The notes: generated by a model from the letters alone, not told the origin. Positions 1 through 6,574 are shown, counted from the stretch's first letter. The stretch: DNA of 7,998 nucleotides from Candidatus Kaiserbacteria bacterium (GCA_020428895.1 JAGQLZ010000066.1:2457-10454); one strand, 5' to 3'. Translations and numbers: made by a program.

Positions 1-438
1 ACTATTACCATAATAAAGAACATCACCATTGATTTTGGCAGTTGAAAGGATATGGGCTGTACCAGACACTATCACTAAATCACCAATGACTTCACCAGCT
101 ACAACCGTATCTCCAGCAATAATCCTTAAGTCATCATCAACTTTAGCGTGTACTTGAGCGGTACCAGATACTACTATCAAATCTTCTTCTATCTCACCAT
201 TAACGGTTATTTCTCCACCAAATAAAATACTATCTCCTTTAATCAAACCAGATAATACGACTTTTTGACCAAGCGCATAAAAATCACCCTCAACAGCATC
301 TTCGCTAGCAACAGAAATAAAATCTCCTGTCCGCACCACCATTGATGCCTCTGAAATTAAAGGCCAACTCGCAAGTACTGCGATGAAAGCAAATATTAAA
401 GGGGCTTGAATATTAAGATTTTTGATTATCTTTTTCAT
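1..438 (-). CDS. Secreted bactofilin-like polymer-forming protein (partial, C-terminus off window)
   Basis: The frame starts at an ATG at 438 and stays open to the left edge, giving 146 residues without a stop. It opens with a signal peptide: MKKIIKN, a hydrophobic stretch at about 10-27, then a small-residue site near SEAS (29-32). From about residue 45 it shows short beta-solenoid repeats of the G-D-x-x-x-x-G-x-x-x-V-x-G type; DLIVVSGTAQV and DLVIVSGTAHI are two near copies. This pattern fits the bactofilin/polymer-forming family (PF04519-like). Known bactofilins are mostly cytoplasmic scaffolds, so a signal peptide implies an extracytoplasmic relative, perhaps at the cell surface. The start lies inside the end of the DUF389 gene (26-base overlap, different frame), which suggests translational coupling. 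No Shine-Dalgarno is visible. The missing C-terminus could carry membrane segments. Another right-handed beta-helix surface protein is possible. Confidence 0.72.
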   Translation of the reverse strand, partial: MKKIIKNLNIQAPLIFAFIAVLASWPLISEASMVVRTGDFISVASEDAVEGDFYALGQKVVLSGLIKGDSILFGGEITVNGEIEEDLIVVSGTAQVHAKVDDDLRIIAGDTVVAGEVIGDLVIVSGTAHILSTAKINGDVLYYGNS

Positions 439-1192
439 TATGTTTTGATTCTATACTATGTTCTTTTATTTCTTCAACCACTTCCTTAATCGCTTCATTT
501 TCTTTAACTAATTTTTCAGCTTCTTTCTTAATTGTAGATTCGGCAATATTTTGTTTCTCACTCAAATTCATTAATAAGAAAATGATTACTGCTATACCAA
601 TAATACCAACTAAGTTTAATAACAGAATCATTGACGCCCCTTTAATAACCACCGGATTAAAAGACGCTATACCAATCCCGACTGATGCTAATGGCGGAAT
701 TAACGCTACAGAAATAGCTACCCCTGGCAATGTGTCACCCCACTCAGGACGAGCTAGAACATACGCTACGGCCCCACCCGCAACAATTGCTACTAAAAGA
801 TGAAGATGTGAAGGTACGGTACGTGCCATTACCTCAGCCGTTTCGTAAGACGAAGCTTCACCAAAGAAAAAGGCGGCTGTTACAGATAACGCTAGACCTA
901 CCCCTAAAGATTTAAATAAAGTTGTAGAAGCTCTTTGTAGAACATCAAAATTCTGTCCCATCATAACCAAGCCAAGTGATACACCAAGAATTGGGTACAT
1001 GAGAGGAGCAATCAACATACTACCAATTACAATCGAACTACTATCAAGCAGTAATCCTAGAGTGGCCATCAAAGTAGATAAACCAATCAAATAAAAGAAA
1101 TCAAAATCGGGTGTGCCGTTTTGCATCAATTTTCTGACAAGTGCCGCTTTGTCATTATCTGGTAAAGCGCGAAAACGAGCTGGTAGTGACAT
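413..1192 (-). CDS. DUF389 family integral membrane protein
   Basis: This 259-aa protein has the two hallmark segments of DUF389: SSIVIGSMLIAPLMYPILG (about 52-70) and GVAISVALIPPLASVGIGIA (about 157-176). Five or so hydrophobic helices fall at about 33-49, 53-75, 93-110, 131-147, 156-176 and 184-208. The C-terminal tail (about 211-259) is strongly charged, rich in Lys and Glu, and probably forms a cytoplasmic coiled coil. Many DUF389 proteins are longer, with an N-terminal or C-terminal regulatory region, so this is a short form. The molecular role is unknown for the family, although a transport role has been suspected. The ATG at 1192 is 65 bases past the stop of the upstream gene and has no Shine-Dalgarno. 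The gene overlaps the bactofilin-like gene that follows, so the two are likely expressed together. Confidence 0.88.
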   Translation of the reverse strand: MSLPARFRALPDNDKAALVRKLMQNGTPDFDFFYLIGLSTLMATLGLLLDSSSIVIGSMLIAPLMYPILGVSLGLVMMGQNFDVLQRASTTLFKSLGVGLALSVTAAFFFGEASSYETAEVMARTVPSHLHLLVAIVAGGAVAYVLARPEWGDTLPGVAISVALIPPLASVGIGIASFNPVVIKGASMILLLNLVGIIGIAVIIFLLMNLSEKQNIAESTIKKEAEKLVKENEAIKEVVEEIKEHSIESKHNEKDNQKS

Positions 1193-1224
1193 AATTAAAT
1201 ATTTACAGTAATTAGATTAAGGCC

Positions 1225-1230
1225 AGTATA
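1225..1230 (-). promoter_or_regulatory. Candidate -10 box before the DUF389 gene
   Basis: The gap between the 132-aa gene and the DUF389 gene reads TATACT on the minus strand, five of six matches to TATAAT. No -35 sequence is convincing at 16-18 bases. It would give a leader of roughly 25 bases. It is a weak match in AT-rich DNA and readthrough from the upstream genes is equally possible. Confidence 0.25.
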
Positions 1231-1257
1231 CCGTTTATAGATAGATAATAAAAGGGC

Positions 1258-1656
1258 TTAATAACAAGCAACTAGAGACAAGCTCTCAAAAAAAGTTGGT
1301 GCTGAACCCGCTAAAATGGCCTGATATCTCTCTTTTCCCAACTTGTTCTCAGCACACTCTATCATTTCTTTAGTTATAACAAACGTATCGACGTCTATAC
1401 CTAACTTTTCGACCATATCTTGTTGACTATCAGAAAGATTTAAATCTTTAAGTGACATTCCTTCATCTGCTTCAACAGGGTCTTCAGTGTTTGTTTCTAT
1501 ATTATTAATTAGTGGAGGTGCTTCATCAGCTACTTGATCATATTGCTTAGAAACAGAATTATAATGTCTTTGAAGCAAAATAAATATTACTACCACAATC
1601 AATACTGCCACAAACATAAGGATAGACATTATTCTTATGTATTTTTTTATATTCAC
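1258..1656 (-). CDS. Small membrane-anchored protein with a C-terminal two-cysteine module
   Basis: This 132-aa protein has one N-terminal membrane helix (about 9-29), then an acidic low-complexity linker (about 40-67), then a compact C-terminal module (about 68-132). The module contains SLKDLNLSDSQQ, KLGID, ITKEMIECAENKLGKER and a closing SAPTFFESLSLVACY. Its two cysteines (C101 and C131) could pair if the domain lies outside the membrane. I recognise this helical module as a recurring type in Patescibacteria proteins (a Cys, then KLG.ER, then a G..PT..E sequence and a final Cys), but I know no function for it. The start is a GTG whose first bases overlap the TGA stop of the 57-aa gene upstream (GTGA). 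That overlap favours this start over the internal ATG at codon 10. The protein is probably coupled to, and may act with, its small neighbour. Confidence 0.75.
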   Translation of the reverse strand: MNIKKYIRIMSILMFVAVLIVVVIFILLQRHYNSVSKQYDQVADEAPPLINNIETNTEDPVEADEGMSLKDLNLSDSQQDMVEKLGIDVDTFVITKEMIECAENKLGKERYQAILAGSAPTFFESLSLVACY

Positions 1657-1826
1657 CGTGCTTCGTATGTTACCGGTGCTTGCAATATCATAATTATGAC
1701 TAGACCTAATAAAATCAAAAATAATCCGGCACTGAAAAGTGCCATTCTAGGTCTGGATAATTCCATTTCCCCAGTATGCCAATTTCTTTCATACAAAAAA
1801 CTGAAAACAAAACGTAAGAAGCTCAT
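1653..1826 (-). CDS. 57-aa single-pass membrane protein (hypothetical)
   Basis: This short frame starts at an ATG at 1826 and ends with TGA at 1653-1655. It encodes 57 residues: a hydrophobic and aromatic N-terminus (MSFLRFVFSFLYERNW), a polar stretch, one clear membrane helix (about 28-48) and a short tail ending TYEAR. It fills most of the gap between the GH-A gene and the 132-aa gene. Its stop shares a GTGA overlap with the start of the 132-aa gene, the usual sign of translational coupling, which is the main reason to accept such a short gene. I do not recognise the family. Upstream, TGTTAATAT could be an extended -10 element. Nested inverted repeats lie within the frame. The chance that it is not a gene is modest but real. 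Confidence 0.62.
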   Translation of the reverse strand: MSFLRFVFSFLYERNWHTGEMELSRPRMALFSAGLFLILLGLVIIMILQAPVTYEAR

Positions 1827-1836
1827 ACTTATTTAC

Positions 1837-1845
1837 ATATTAACA
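1837..1845 (-). promoter_or_regulatory. Candidate extended -10 element before the 57-aa gene
   Basis: On the minus strand the sequence reads TG-T-TAATAT, ten bases before the ATG at 1826. The hexamer matches TATAAT at four of six positions and carries the TGn extension. Transcription would start a few bases before the ATG, leaving almost no leader. It resembles the stronger elements before the GH1 and YHYH genes but is weaker. Confidence 0.3.
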
Positions 1846-1870
1846 AGCTAAAGATAGATGGGCCAGATTA

Positions 1871-2890
1871 TTATTGACCAAACTGTGAATCTGGATAAAG
1901 TTCAGTACCGCGAATCCACATTTCAGAATGACCTTGTAAATGCAACCAGTACCACCACTCAGCTCCCCATAAATACTGATAAGCAAAATGTGTCTTATCA
2001 GCATAAGTCAAAATATCTTCAAATTTATCAATATCCATACGTGAATATTGAGTCTCAATATCCACTTCCACAATAGGTTCAAGTAGCCAAGGTTCCGCTG
2101 ATAATTCAATTAATATAGTCGGTTTATCACCATACCTAATAGCCATTAAGTTATCTTTTAATCGATAAAACCAAGGTGGCAAAACGGTTCTAAACTGACC
2201 TAATTCAGGATTCCAAAAATGCACATAGACGCTAGTCCCAAACATATCACCGTGTCGATAGGCTCCAGACCAAGTACCGAGATTTCCACTGTCAGTTACT
2301 AAAACTGGTCTATTTGCATCAAGTTTTTTTACCAAATCAACTTCTTTTTCAAGAAAATCTTCGTTCAATTTACCACAATGTTCAAACGCAAAAACTTCTA
2401 GAAATGGCTCATTTTCAACTTGCCAGATTTTAACAATTTCTCGATCTTTATATCGTTCAACAACTGCAGTTATATAATCCAAAATCTCAGCCTGTCTTGC
2501 TTCTTCTGTTAGACCTTCAGCCCAACTTGGTACATGACACTCTGGCCAGCGTGGTAACCTTCTACCGACTGCTAAAATAACCTCCGCCCCATATTCTTCA
2601 GCTTTATTAATCTGATAATCTAATTCACTGAAATTGAAGTTATCTTTAACTGGCTCAATCATTGGCCAATGGGCCGCTAACCGTAGATGACGTACTCCTA
2701 GTTCATTTAAAATCGCATTGTAAGTCAATTTCCAATCTAACCCTAACTCACGGGCATACAGTGTATTGAAAGACATACCATAAACAATCGTGTCTGGTTT
2801 TTCTTTTCTGGATAATATAAAAAGCAAAATAGTGCTTGCTAAGACAAACACTAATATACCAATAGCAATTTTTCTCAATCTACGATTCAC
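1871..2890 (-). CDS. Membrane-anchored clan GH-A glycoside hydrolase (cellulase-like TIM barrel)
   Basis: An N-terminal membrane helix (about 19-39 counted from the upstream TTG) anchors a barrel domain that should face outward. Signature parts in order are HLRLAAHWPMIEP with the beta-2 arginine, VGRRLPRWPECHVPSWA, IWQVENEPF with the acid/base glutamate in N-E-P, ILIELSAEPW holding the nucleophile, and a closing WGAEWWYWL motif. In TTG numbering the acid/base is E174. The nucleophile is probably E275, although E279 is close by. This architecture is common among Patescibacteria glycosidases. The substrate cannot be read from the sequence. The start is uncertain. A TTG at 2929 would overlap the EamA gene by 26 bases. 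I prefer the GTG at 2890, 13 bases after the EamA stop, because it gives a clean basic N-terminus before the helix. It is likely the last gene of a GH1-EamA-GH-A unit. Confidence 0.82.
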   Translation of the reverse strand: MNRRLRKIAIGILVFVLASTILLFILSRKEKPDTIVYGMSFNTLYARELGLDWKLTYNAILNELGVRHLRLAAHWPMIEPVKDNFNFSELDYQINKAEEYGAEVILAVGRRLPRWPECHVPSWAEGLTEEARQAEILDYITAVVERYKDREIVKIWQVENEPFLEVFAFEHCGKLNEDFLEKEVDLVKKLDANRPVLVTDSGNLGTWSGAYRHGDMFGTSVYVHFWNPELGQFRTVLPPWFYRLKDNLMAIRYGDKPTILIELSAEPWLLEPIVEVDIETQYSRMDIDKFEDILTYADKTHFAYQYLWGAEWWYWLHLQGHSEMWIRGTELYPDSQFGQ

Positions 2891-2903
2891 TACCAATATT
2901 TTA

Positions 2904-3845
2904 TCACGTGAATAATATAAAGAATCCAATTACTATTACCGCAATTGATAATAACTTTTGAATAATTTGATTCGGGCGAGACTCTTGTTCGCTAGCTGAC
3001 TCTGGTATCCAAGCTGAAAATACTGTCGCAATAATAATTATAAATACAAACTTTAATCCGTCAGTTGATTGTACTACCGCCACATCACCGGCCGCGGTAG
3101 CTTTAAGCAACATAAAAGCCGCTATACCAGCTAAAACTTTGGTCATAACAACAATCACTCCAGTCTTTTTGGTTGTCTGTGTGGTCTGCTCTTTAATCTT
3201 ATCCCAATATGCTGGAACCATTAAAAGTGAGAGTGCAAATAATACAAATCCAATTCTTGACCAAAAGAAACCATCATCAAAACTTGTGGCATTAAACAAA
3301 CCTTTCATACTTATATAGTGTAAAGCAAAGAAGATACCGCTATGGATAATATGTACGAATTCACCACGTTTTGGCAGTGATTGAGCAATCAAAAGAGTAC
3401 CAACAGACAACAGCAATACTCCCCAAATAAAGTTTTCAGATAAACGAACACCTAAGAAAAGATGGTTCATAACAAAAGCTGAGACTCCCGATACTGCTCC
3501 AATAATTGGCATTACCGTTGAAGCGCTACTGCGTTTGAGGCCGTCATACATTGACACCAGCGCCATAAAAAAAGTGTAGGCCGACAGAAAAGACAAAGCC
3601 ACTATTTCAATTGTTGGTGATTGAACATTTGAAAATTTCGGAACCCCAAAAAGTGATAGCCCTGGTAGAAATCCAATGAAGTAAATAATCACCCAAAAAC
3701 CAGTTATCAGGCAGGAATAAAAAGCGTACACAAACGGACGCGGTAAGGCTTGTTCATCAGATACAATGTACTTATCAAGAATCGCAACAACCGCATTAAT
3801 AAACTGAGCTAATGCAGCTATCAAAATCCACCACTCAATACTCAT
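2904..3845 (-). CDS. EamA/DMT-superfamily permease
   Basis: This 313-aa protein is hydrophobic throughout, with about ten predicted membrane helices in two halves, as expected for the drug/metabolite transporter superfamily. Typical features are DKYIVSD after the first helix, YDGLKRSSASTVMPIIGAVSGVSAFVMNHLFLG near the end of the first half, and LKATAAGDVAVVQSTDGLKFVFI in the second half. Family members move small metabolites or nucleotide sugars, but the substrate cannot be predicted from sequence. The ATG at 3845 lies five bases after the GH1 stop, and the end nearly touches the GH-A gene. Its place between two glycosidases suggests a sugar or glycoside substrate, which is inference. The loop at about 280-295 is rich in Glu and Ser. 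Confidence 0.85.
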   Translation of the reverse strand: MSIEWWILIAALAQFINAVVAILDKYIVSDEQALPRPFVYAFYSCLITGFWVIIYFIGFLPGLSLFGVPKFSNVQSPTIEIVALSFLSAYTFFMALVSMYDGLKRSSASTVMPIIGAVSGVSAFVMNHLFLGVRLSENFIWGVLLLSVGTLLIAQSLPKRGEFVHIIHSGIFFALHYISMKGLFNATSFDDGFFWSRIGFVLFALSLLMVPAYWDKIKEQTTQTTKKTGVIVVMTKVLAGIAAFMLLKATAAGDVAVVQSTDGLKFVFIIIIATVFSAWIPESASEQESRPNQIIQKLLSIAVIVIGFFILFT

Positions 3846-3850
3846 TACTA

Positions 3851-5071
3851 TTATTCTATCTCAGAATATTTTTCAATAAGCTCTTTATACACTAAAGCAC
3901 TTGGGCGAATTTTTCTTTCTAATGTTTGATAATTAATTTCTATCAGGCCAAATTTCTTTTCAAAACCAAGTGCCCATTCGTAATTATCCATAAGTGACCA
4001 ATACATATGTCCAGTTACTTCAATTCCTTCTTCATAAGCTTTTATAACTCCTTTGATTTGCTCTTCAATATACCAAGCTCGGTGTGAGTCATCATGATCA
4101 GCTAAACCACACTCTGACACAAAAATCGGTTTCTTATATTTCCACAAAGTTTTTAAAGCATTATAGATACCCGCCGGCGCCATTTCCCAACCCATATCAG
4201 ACTTTTCAAAAGCTGGTCGGTCTCCGTATTTCACATAATGGTAAAAATTCAAACCAAATTCATCGCAGGAGTCAGCCACTCTTCTTAAAAAGGAATGATT
4301 GAAAAAATTATCCTGAACACTGGCCCAAATTTTATTAAGTGGATTCCAGTTGGCGTCATAAGCCACAATATGTTTCACCAAGCTAACTTTCAAATGAGTA
4401 TGCTCACTTTTTATCGCTTCATAAGCTAAGCGATGGGCTTTGATTAGATTATTTACAACTTTTCGATAAGTAAAATAATGACTGAACTTCACTGACGGGC
4501 GAGACATGGACCGACTACCTGAATTAGTTAATTCAAATCTAGTAACTAGACTAAACTGCTTAAATGGAGGCCAGTTGCCCTTAAGCCAACCCAATCCTGC
4601 GAACACCATCGGTTCATTCATGGTAGTTAAACCATCTAATTCTTCTCCTAGTTCAGCTGCCATCTTGCCAGCGTATCTGGCAAAGTATTCTGGTGCTTTA
4701 GGATTCTCAAAGCCACCCTGATCCACAAACCACTGTGGCAGAGTAAAGTGCCACAGAGTTACGTATGGTTTAAGCCCACGTATCTTAAGAGCTTTAATAA
4801 CCGCTTTATAGTGATCAATCTCTCGTTGATTAAACTCTCCAGCTTTTGGTTCAATTCTAGCCCATTCAATCGAAAATCGATGAGCGTTGTGTCCGAGTTG
4901 CTTAGCTAAGTCAAAATCTTGTTCGTAGCGGTTGTAATGATCACAAGACCGACCACATTCTGGCACTCGGCCATCTCTAGCGGCTTGTGCCCAATCACAA
5001 TTTTCTATACCACCTTCGACCTGATATGATGCAGTCGCTGCTCCCCAGTAAAAATCTTTCGGAAATTTCAT
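3851..5071 (-). CDS. Glycoside hydrolase family 1 beta-glycosidase
   Basis: This 406-aa cytoplasmic enzyme has no signal peptide and carries the full set of GH1 marks. They are FYWGAATASYQVEGG with Q17, RFSIEWARIEP, TLWHFTLPQW with H108, TMNEP with acid/base E153, LNFYHY (N275, Y277), VSECG with nucleophile E320, and MYWSLMDNYEWALGF with E365 and W366. The DNYEW end and lack of a phosphate-binding Ser-Lys-Tyr set favour plain beta-glycosides over 6-phospho-glycosides. At 406 residues it is shorter than the usual 440-480; the central region (about 165-270) is compressed and divergent, with a Ser/Arg-rich stretch near 183-193. The nucleophile motif is ECG rather than the commoner ENG. It starts 12 bases after the exonuclease-like stop, six bases past an ideal -10 element, and heads the GH1-EamA-GH-A unit. 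Substrate specificity is not predictable. Confidence 0.93.
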   Translation of the reverse strand: MKFPKDFYWGAATASYQVEGGIENCDWAQAARDGRVPECGRSCDHYNRYEQDFDLAKQLGHNAHRFSIEWARIEPKAGEFNQREIDHYKAVIKALKIRGLKPYVTLWHFTLPQWFVDQGGFENPKAPEYFARYAGKMAAELGEELDGLTTMNEPMVFAGLGWLKGNWPPFKQFSLVTRFELTNSGSRSMSRPSVKFSHYFTYRKVVNNLIKAHRLAYEAIKSEHTHLKVSLVKHIVAYDANWNPLNKIWASVQDNFFNHSFLRRVADSCDEFGLNFYHYVKYGDRPAFEKSDMGWEMAPAGIYNALKTLWKYKKPIFVSECGLADHDDSHRAWYIEEQIKGVIKAYEEGIEVTGHMYWSLMDNYEWALGFEKKFGLIEINYQTLERKIRPSALVYKELIEKYSEIE

Positions 5072-5077
5072 ATAAAA

Positions 5078-5086
5078 ATTATATCA
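5078..5086 (-). promoter_or_regulatory. Strong extended -10 promoter for GH1, leaderless start
   Basis: The minus strand reads TG-A-TATAAT, a perfect extended -10, with its TGA also serving as the stop of the exonuclease-like gene. The hexamer ends six bases before the GH1 ATG, so transcription would begin at about the A of the ATG and make a leaderless mRNA. There is no good -35, which an extended -10 does not need. There is no Shine-Dalgarno for GH1, which fits. Confidence 0.55.
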
Positions 5087-5755
5087 TTGCAATGAATTTA
5101 AGAATTCATTTGGTGCCAACTTAGTCAACCAGATTTCATATAGCTTAGCTGTGGTTTGAATATTACTCTCACAATATTTTGCTAATTCTTCATACTCCCT
5201 TTCTTTAAAAAATTTATTAACTTCACCGCCGTTTACTGTGATCGTATCTGGGTTATCCAAACCATAAGTTTCAGCCAGAAAATTTAAAGTAACTGGCGAC
5301 CGCAACGATCCTTGGAAAGTAAACTCATCATGCAAATCAACATGATAAGGTGGCTTTTGTTTTTCTATATTACGAACTCTTGGCAAATCAATGCTTGGCT
5401 TAAGTCTCTTTGCAATCGTACGGTGATATATAAACGGTAGGTCGAACCGGCGTCCACCAAAAGTTACTAAAACATCATACGACCGCAACCCTTCCCAAAA
5501 ATCTTCTAGTAAATTTGCTTCACTAGTAGACCGATAATTAACAGATTCTACTTCACTAACTATATAAATCACTTGTTCTTTGCGTTCCAAGTCATAAATT
5601 CCTAAACCACAAACTTGTCCAGTAAATGGTGATAAACCCAGACTATTTTTAGCCTCTTCTTTAGTTTGATATCGAGTCAAATAATCTTGACTCACTTCAC
5701 CAAGCTCTGACCAGTCATAGCCAGCAGTCATAATGTCGAATATTAGTGTAGCCAT
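5084..5755 (-). CDS. DEDDy 3'-5' exonuclease-like protein with lost catalytic residues
   Basis: Counted from the preferred ATG at 5755 this is a 223-aa RNase H-fold protein of the PolB-exonuclease-like/YprB type. Exo I is LIFDIMTAG (D7, with M9 where the family has Glu). Exo II is VTFGGRRFDLPF (D105, with Gly in place of the usual Asn). Exo III is YCESNIQTTAKLYEIW (Y194 kept, N198 where the family has Asp). Two of four DEDD carboxylates are therefore missing, so nuclease activity is doubtful; a binding or structural role is an inference. The frame is open from 5788, but the extra residues overlap the YHYH gene and do not look like a fold. The ATG at 5755 sits two bases past the YHYH stop, with a weak GGTG upstream. 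It ends 12 bases before GH1. It may be co-transcribed with the YHYH gene. Confidence 0.8.
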   Translation of the reverse strand: MATLIFDIMTAGYDWSELGEVSQDYLTRYQTKEEAKNSLGLSPFTGQVCGLGIYDLERKEQVIYIVSEVESVNYRSTSEANLLEDFWEGLRSYDVLVTFGGRRFDLPFIYHRTIAKRLKPSIDLPRVRNIEKQKPPYHVDLHDEFTFQGSLRSPVTLNFLAETYGLDNPDTITVNGGEVNKFFKEREYEELAKYCESNIQTTAKLYEIWLTKLAPNEFLNSLQ

Positions 5756-5757
5756 AT

Positions 5758-6567
5758 TTATATTTGCACCGGTACACCAGAAAAACAAGCAATCATTCCT
5801 TCCCTGTCGCTACTAAGATAATAACGATAAGCTGTACCGACCATAGCTCCACCACAAGTATCCAACACAACATCATCAGCGCGACCGTAAATTGGAAAAC
5901 CGTCTAACGCATAACCGATATGTGTATGTTTTTCAAAAATTGTGTAGGCCGTATAATCACCATTGCGAATAAGCGAGCCATCAAGGGCTACTCCAATAAC
6001 ATCATGGTTTATACATGATGTTATTGACAATGGACTTGTCCGTATTGGTAACTGCAATAAAATATTTTCGGTTATTTTTTCTCTTTGTTCAGTAGTAGTG
6101 GCACCAACCGGAACAGTGACCACTTGAATATCTTCAGTATAAACAATTCTTGCTCCTTCACGTTCTGCAGTCATTATTCCAGTCATTGGCCAGTTTACGC
6201 TCACTTTTGAATAACCATCACATAACTGCACATCAGTTGATATTTGTTCAGATTCAGCTATTTCTTCACTTGGTTCATCTTCAATAATATTTGGTTCAGA
6301 TTCAGATTCTTGGGCAGAAATATAGTGATCACCTAATTCTAAGATTTTTTGTCGCATAGCGATAATTCTTGATTTTCTATCAATGGTTTCGGTTTCAGAT
6401 ACTGTCGCACTATAAACCACCTCCTGTTCAGAGTTTGACGATAAAGTATTTGCCAGTTTATTAGAACCAGCTTCATTAGCACCTCCTTTAACTACCGTAG
6501 CTGTGATAGCTAACACTAAAAACCCAGTAGTCAACAAAAATAGTAAAAAATCCTTAGTTCTAATCAT
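5758..6567 (-). CDS. YHYH-domain protein with degenerate YRYY motif
   Basis: This 269-aa protein has an N-terminal hydrophobic segment (about 7-26) acting as a signal or anchor, a polar Ser/Glu-rich linker (about 40-112) and a C-terminal YHYH domain (PF14240-like, about 113-269). The family core is clear: IGVALDGSLIRNG, HIGYALDGFPIYGR, LDTCGG and a final CFSGVP. The defining YHYH tetrad, however, reads YRYY at residues 247-250 (AYRYYLSSD). Four cysteines (C116, C185, C238, C261) could form two disulfides outside the cell. The family's function is not established. The ATG at 6567 is preceded by an extended -10 element and no Shine-Dalgarno. The stop is two bases before the exonuclease-like ATG. 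A perfect 13-bp inverted repeat lies in the coding sequence. Confidence 0.83.
   Translation of the reverse strand: MIRTKDFLLFLLTTGFLVLAITATVVKGGANEAGSNKLANTLSSNSEQEVVYSATVSETETIDRKSRIIAMRQKILELGDHYISAQESESEPNIIEDEPSEEIAESEQISTDVQLCDGYSKVSVNWPMTGIMTAEREGARIVYTEDIQVVTVPVGATTTEQREKITENILLQLPIRTSPLSITSCINHDVIGVALDGSLIRNGDYTAYTIFEKHTHIGYALDGFPIYGRADDVVLDTCGGAMVGTAYRYYLSSDREGMIACFSGVPVQI
5994..6026. repeat. Perfect 13-bp inverted repeat with 7-nt loop
   Basis: The arms CAATAACATCATG (5994-6006) and CATGATGTTATTG (6014-6026) are exact reverse complements around the loop GTTTATA (6007-6013). The pairing stops at a mismatch outside. It lies wholly within the YHYH coding sequence, coding for the segment around SITSCINHDVIG. 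No run of T follows on either strand, so it is not an intrinsic terminator. Confidence 0.8.
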
Positions 6568-6574
6568 TTTGTGT

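Noticed and set aside
582..915. Plus-strand open frames at 582-803 and 730-915
   Set aside because: They lie antisense to the well-supported DUF389 gene, have low-complexity composition and match no family I recognise.
1534..1851. 105-codon plus-strand open frame over the gap between the GH-A and 132-aa genes
   Set aside because: Its product is Asn/Tyr/Lys-rich without a domain, and the minus strand here codes the 57-aa and 132-aa pair with a GTGA overlap.
2045..2061. 17-nt odd palindrome ATATTGAG-T-CTCAATAT in the GH-A gene
   Set aside because: It looks like an operator dyad but lies deep in a coding sequence with no nearby start, and arms of this length occur by chance.
4733..4756. 8-bp inverted repeat CTGTGGCA / TGCCACAG with an 8-nt loop inside the GH1 gene
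   Set aside because: A stem of eight bases is expected by chance in 8 kb. It has no T-run and no promoter context.
5756..5788. Longer version of the exonuclease-like protein starting at 5788
   Set aside because: The extra eleven residues lie in the YHYH gene and fall before the first beta strand (MATLIFDI), and the ATG at 5755 sits just after the YHYH stop.
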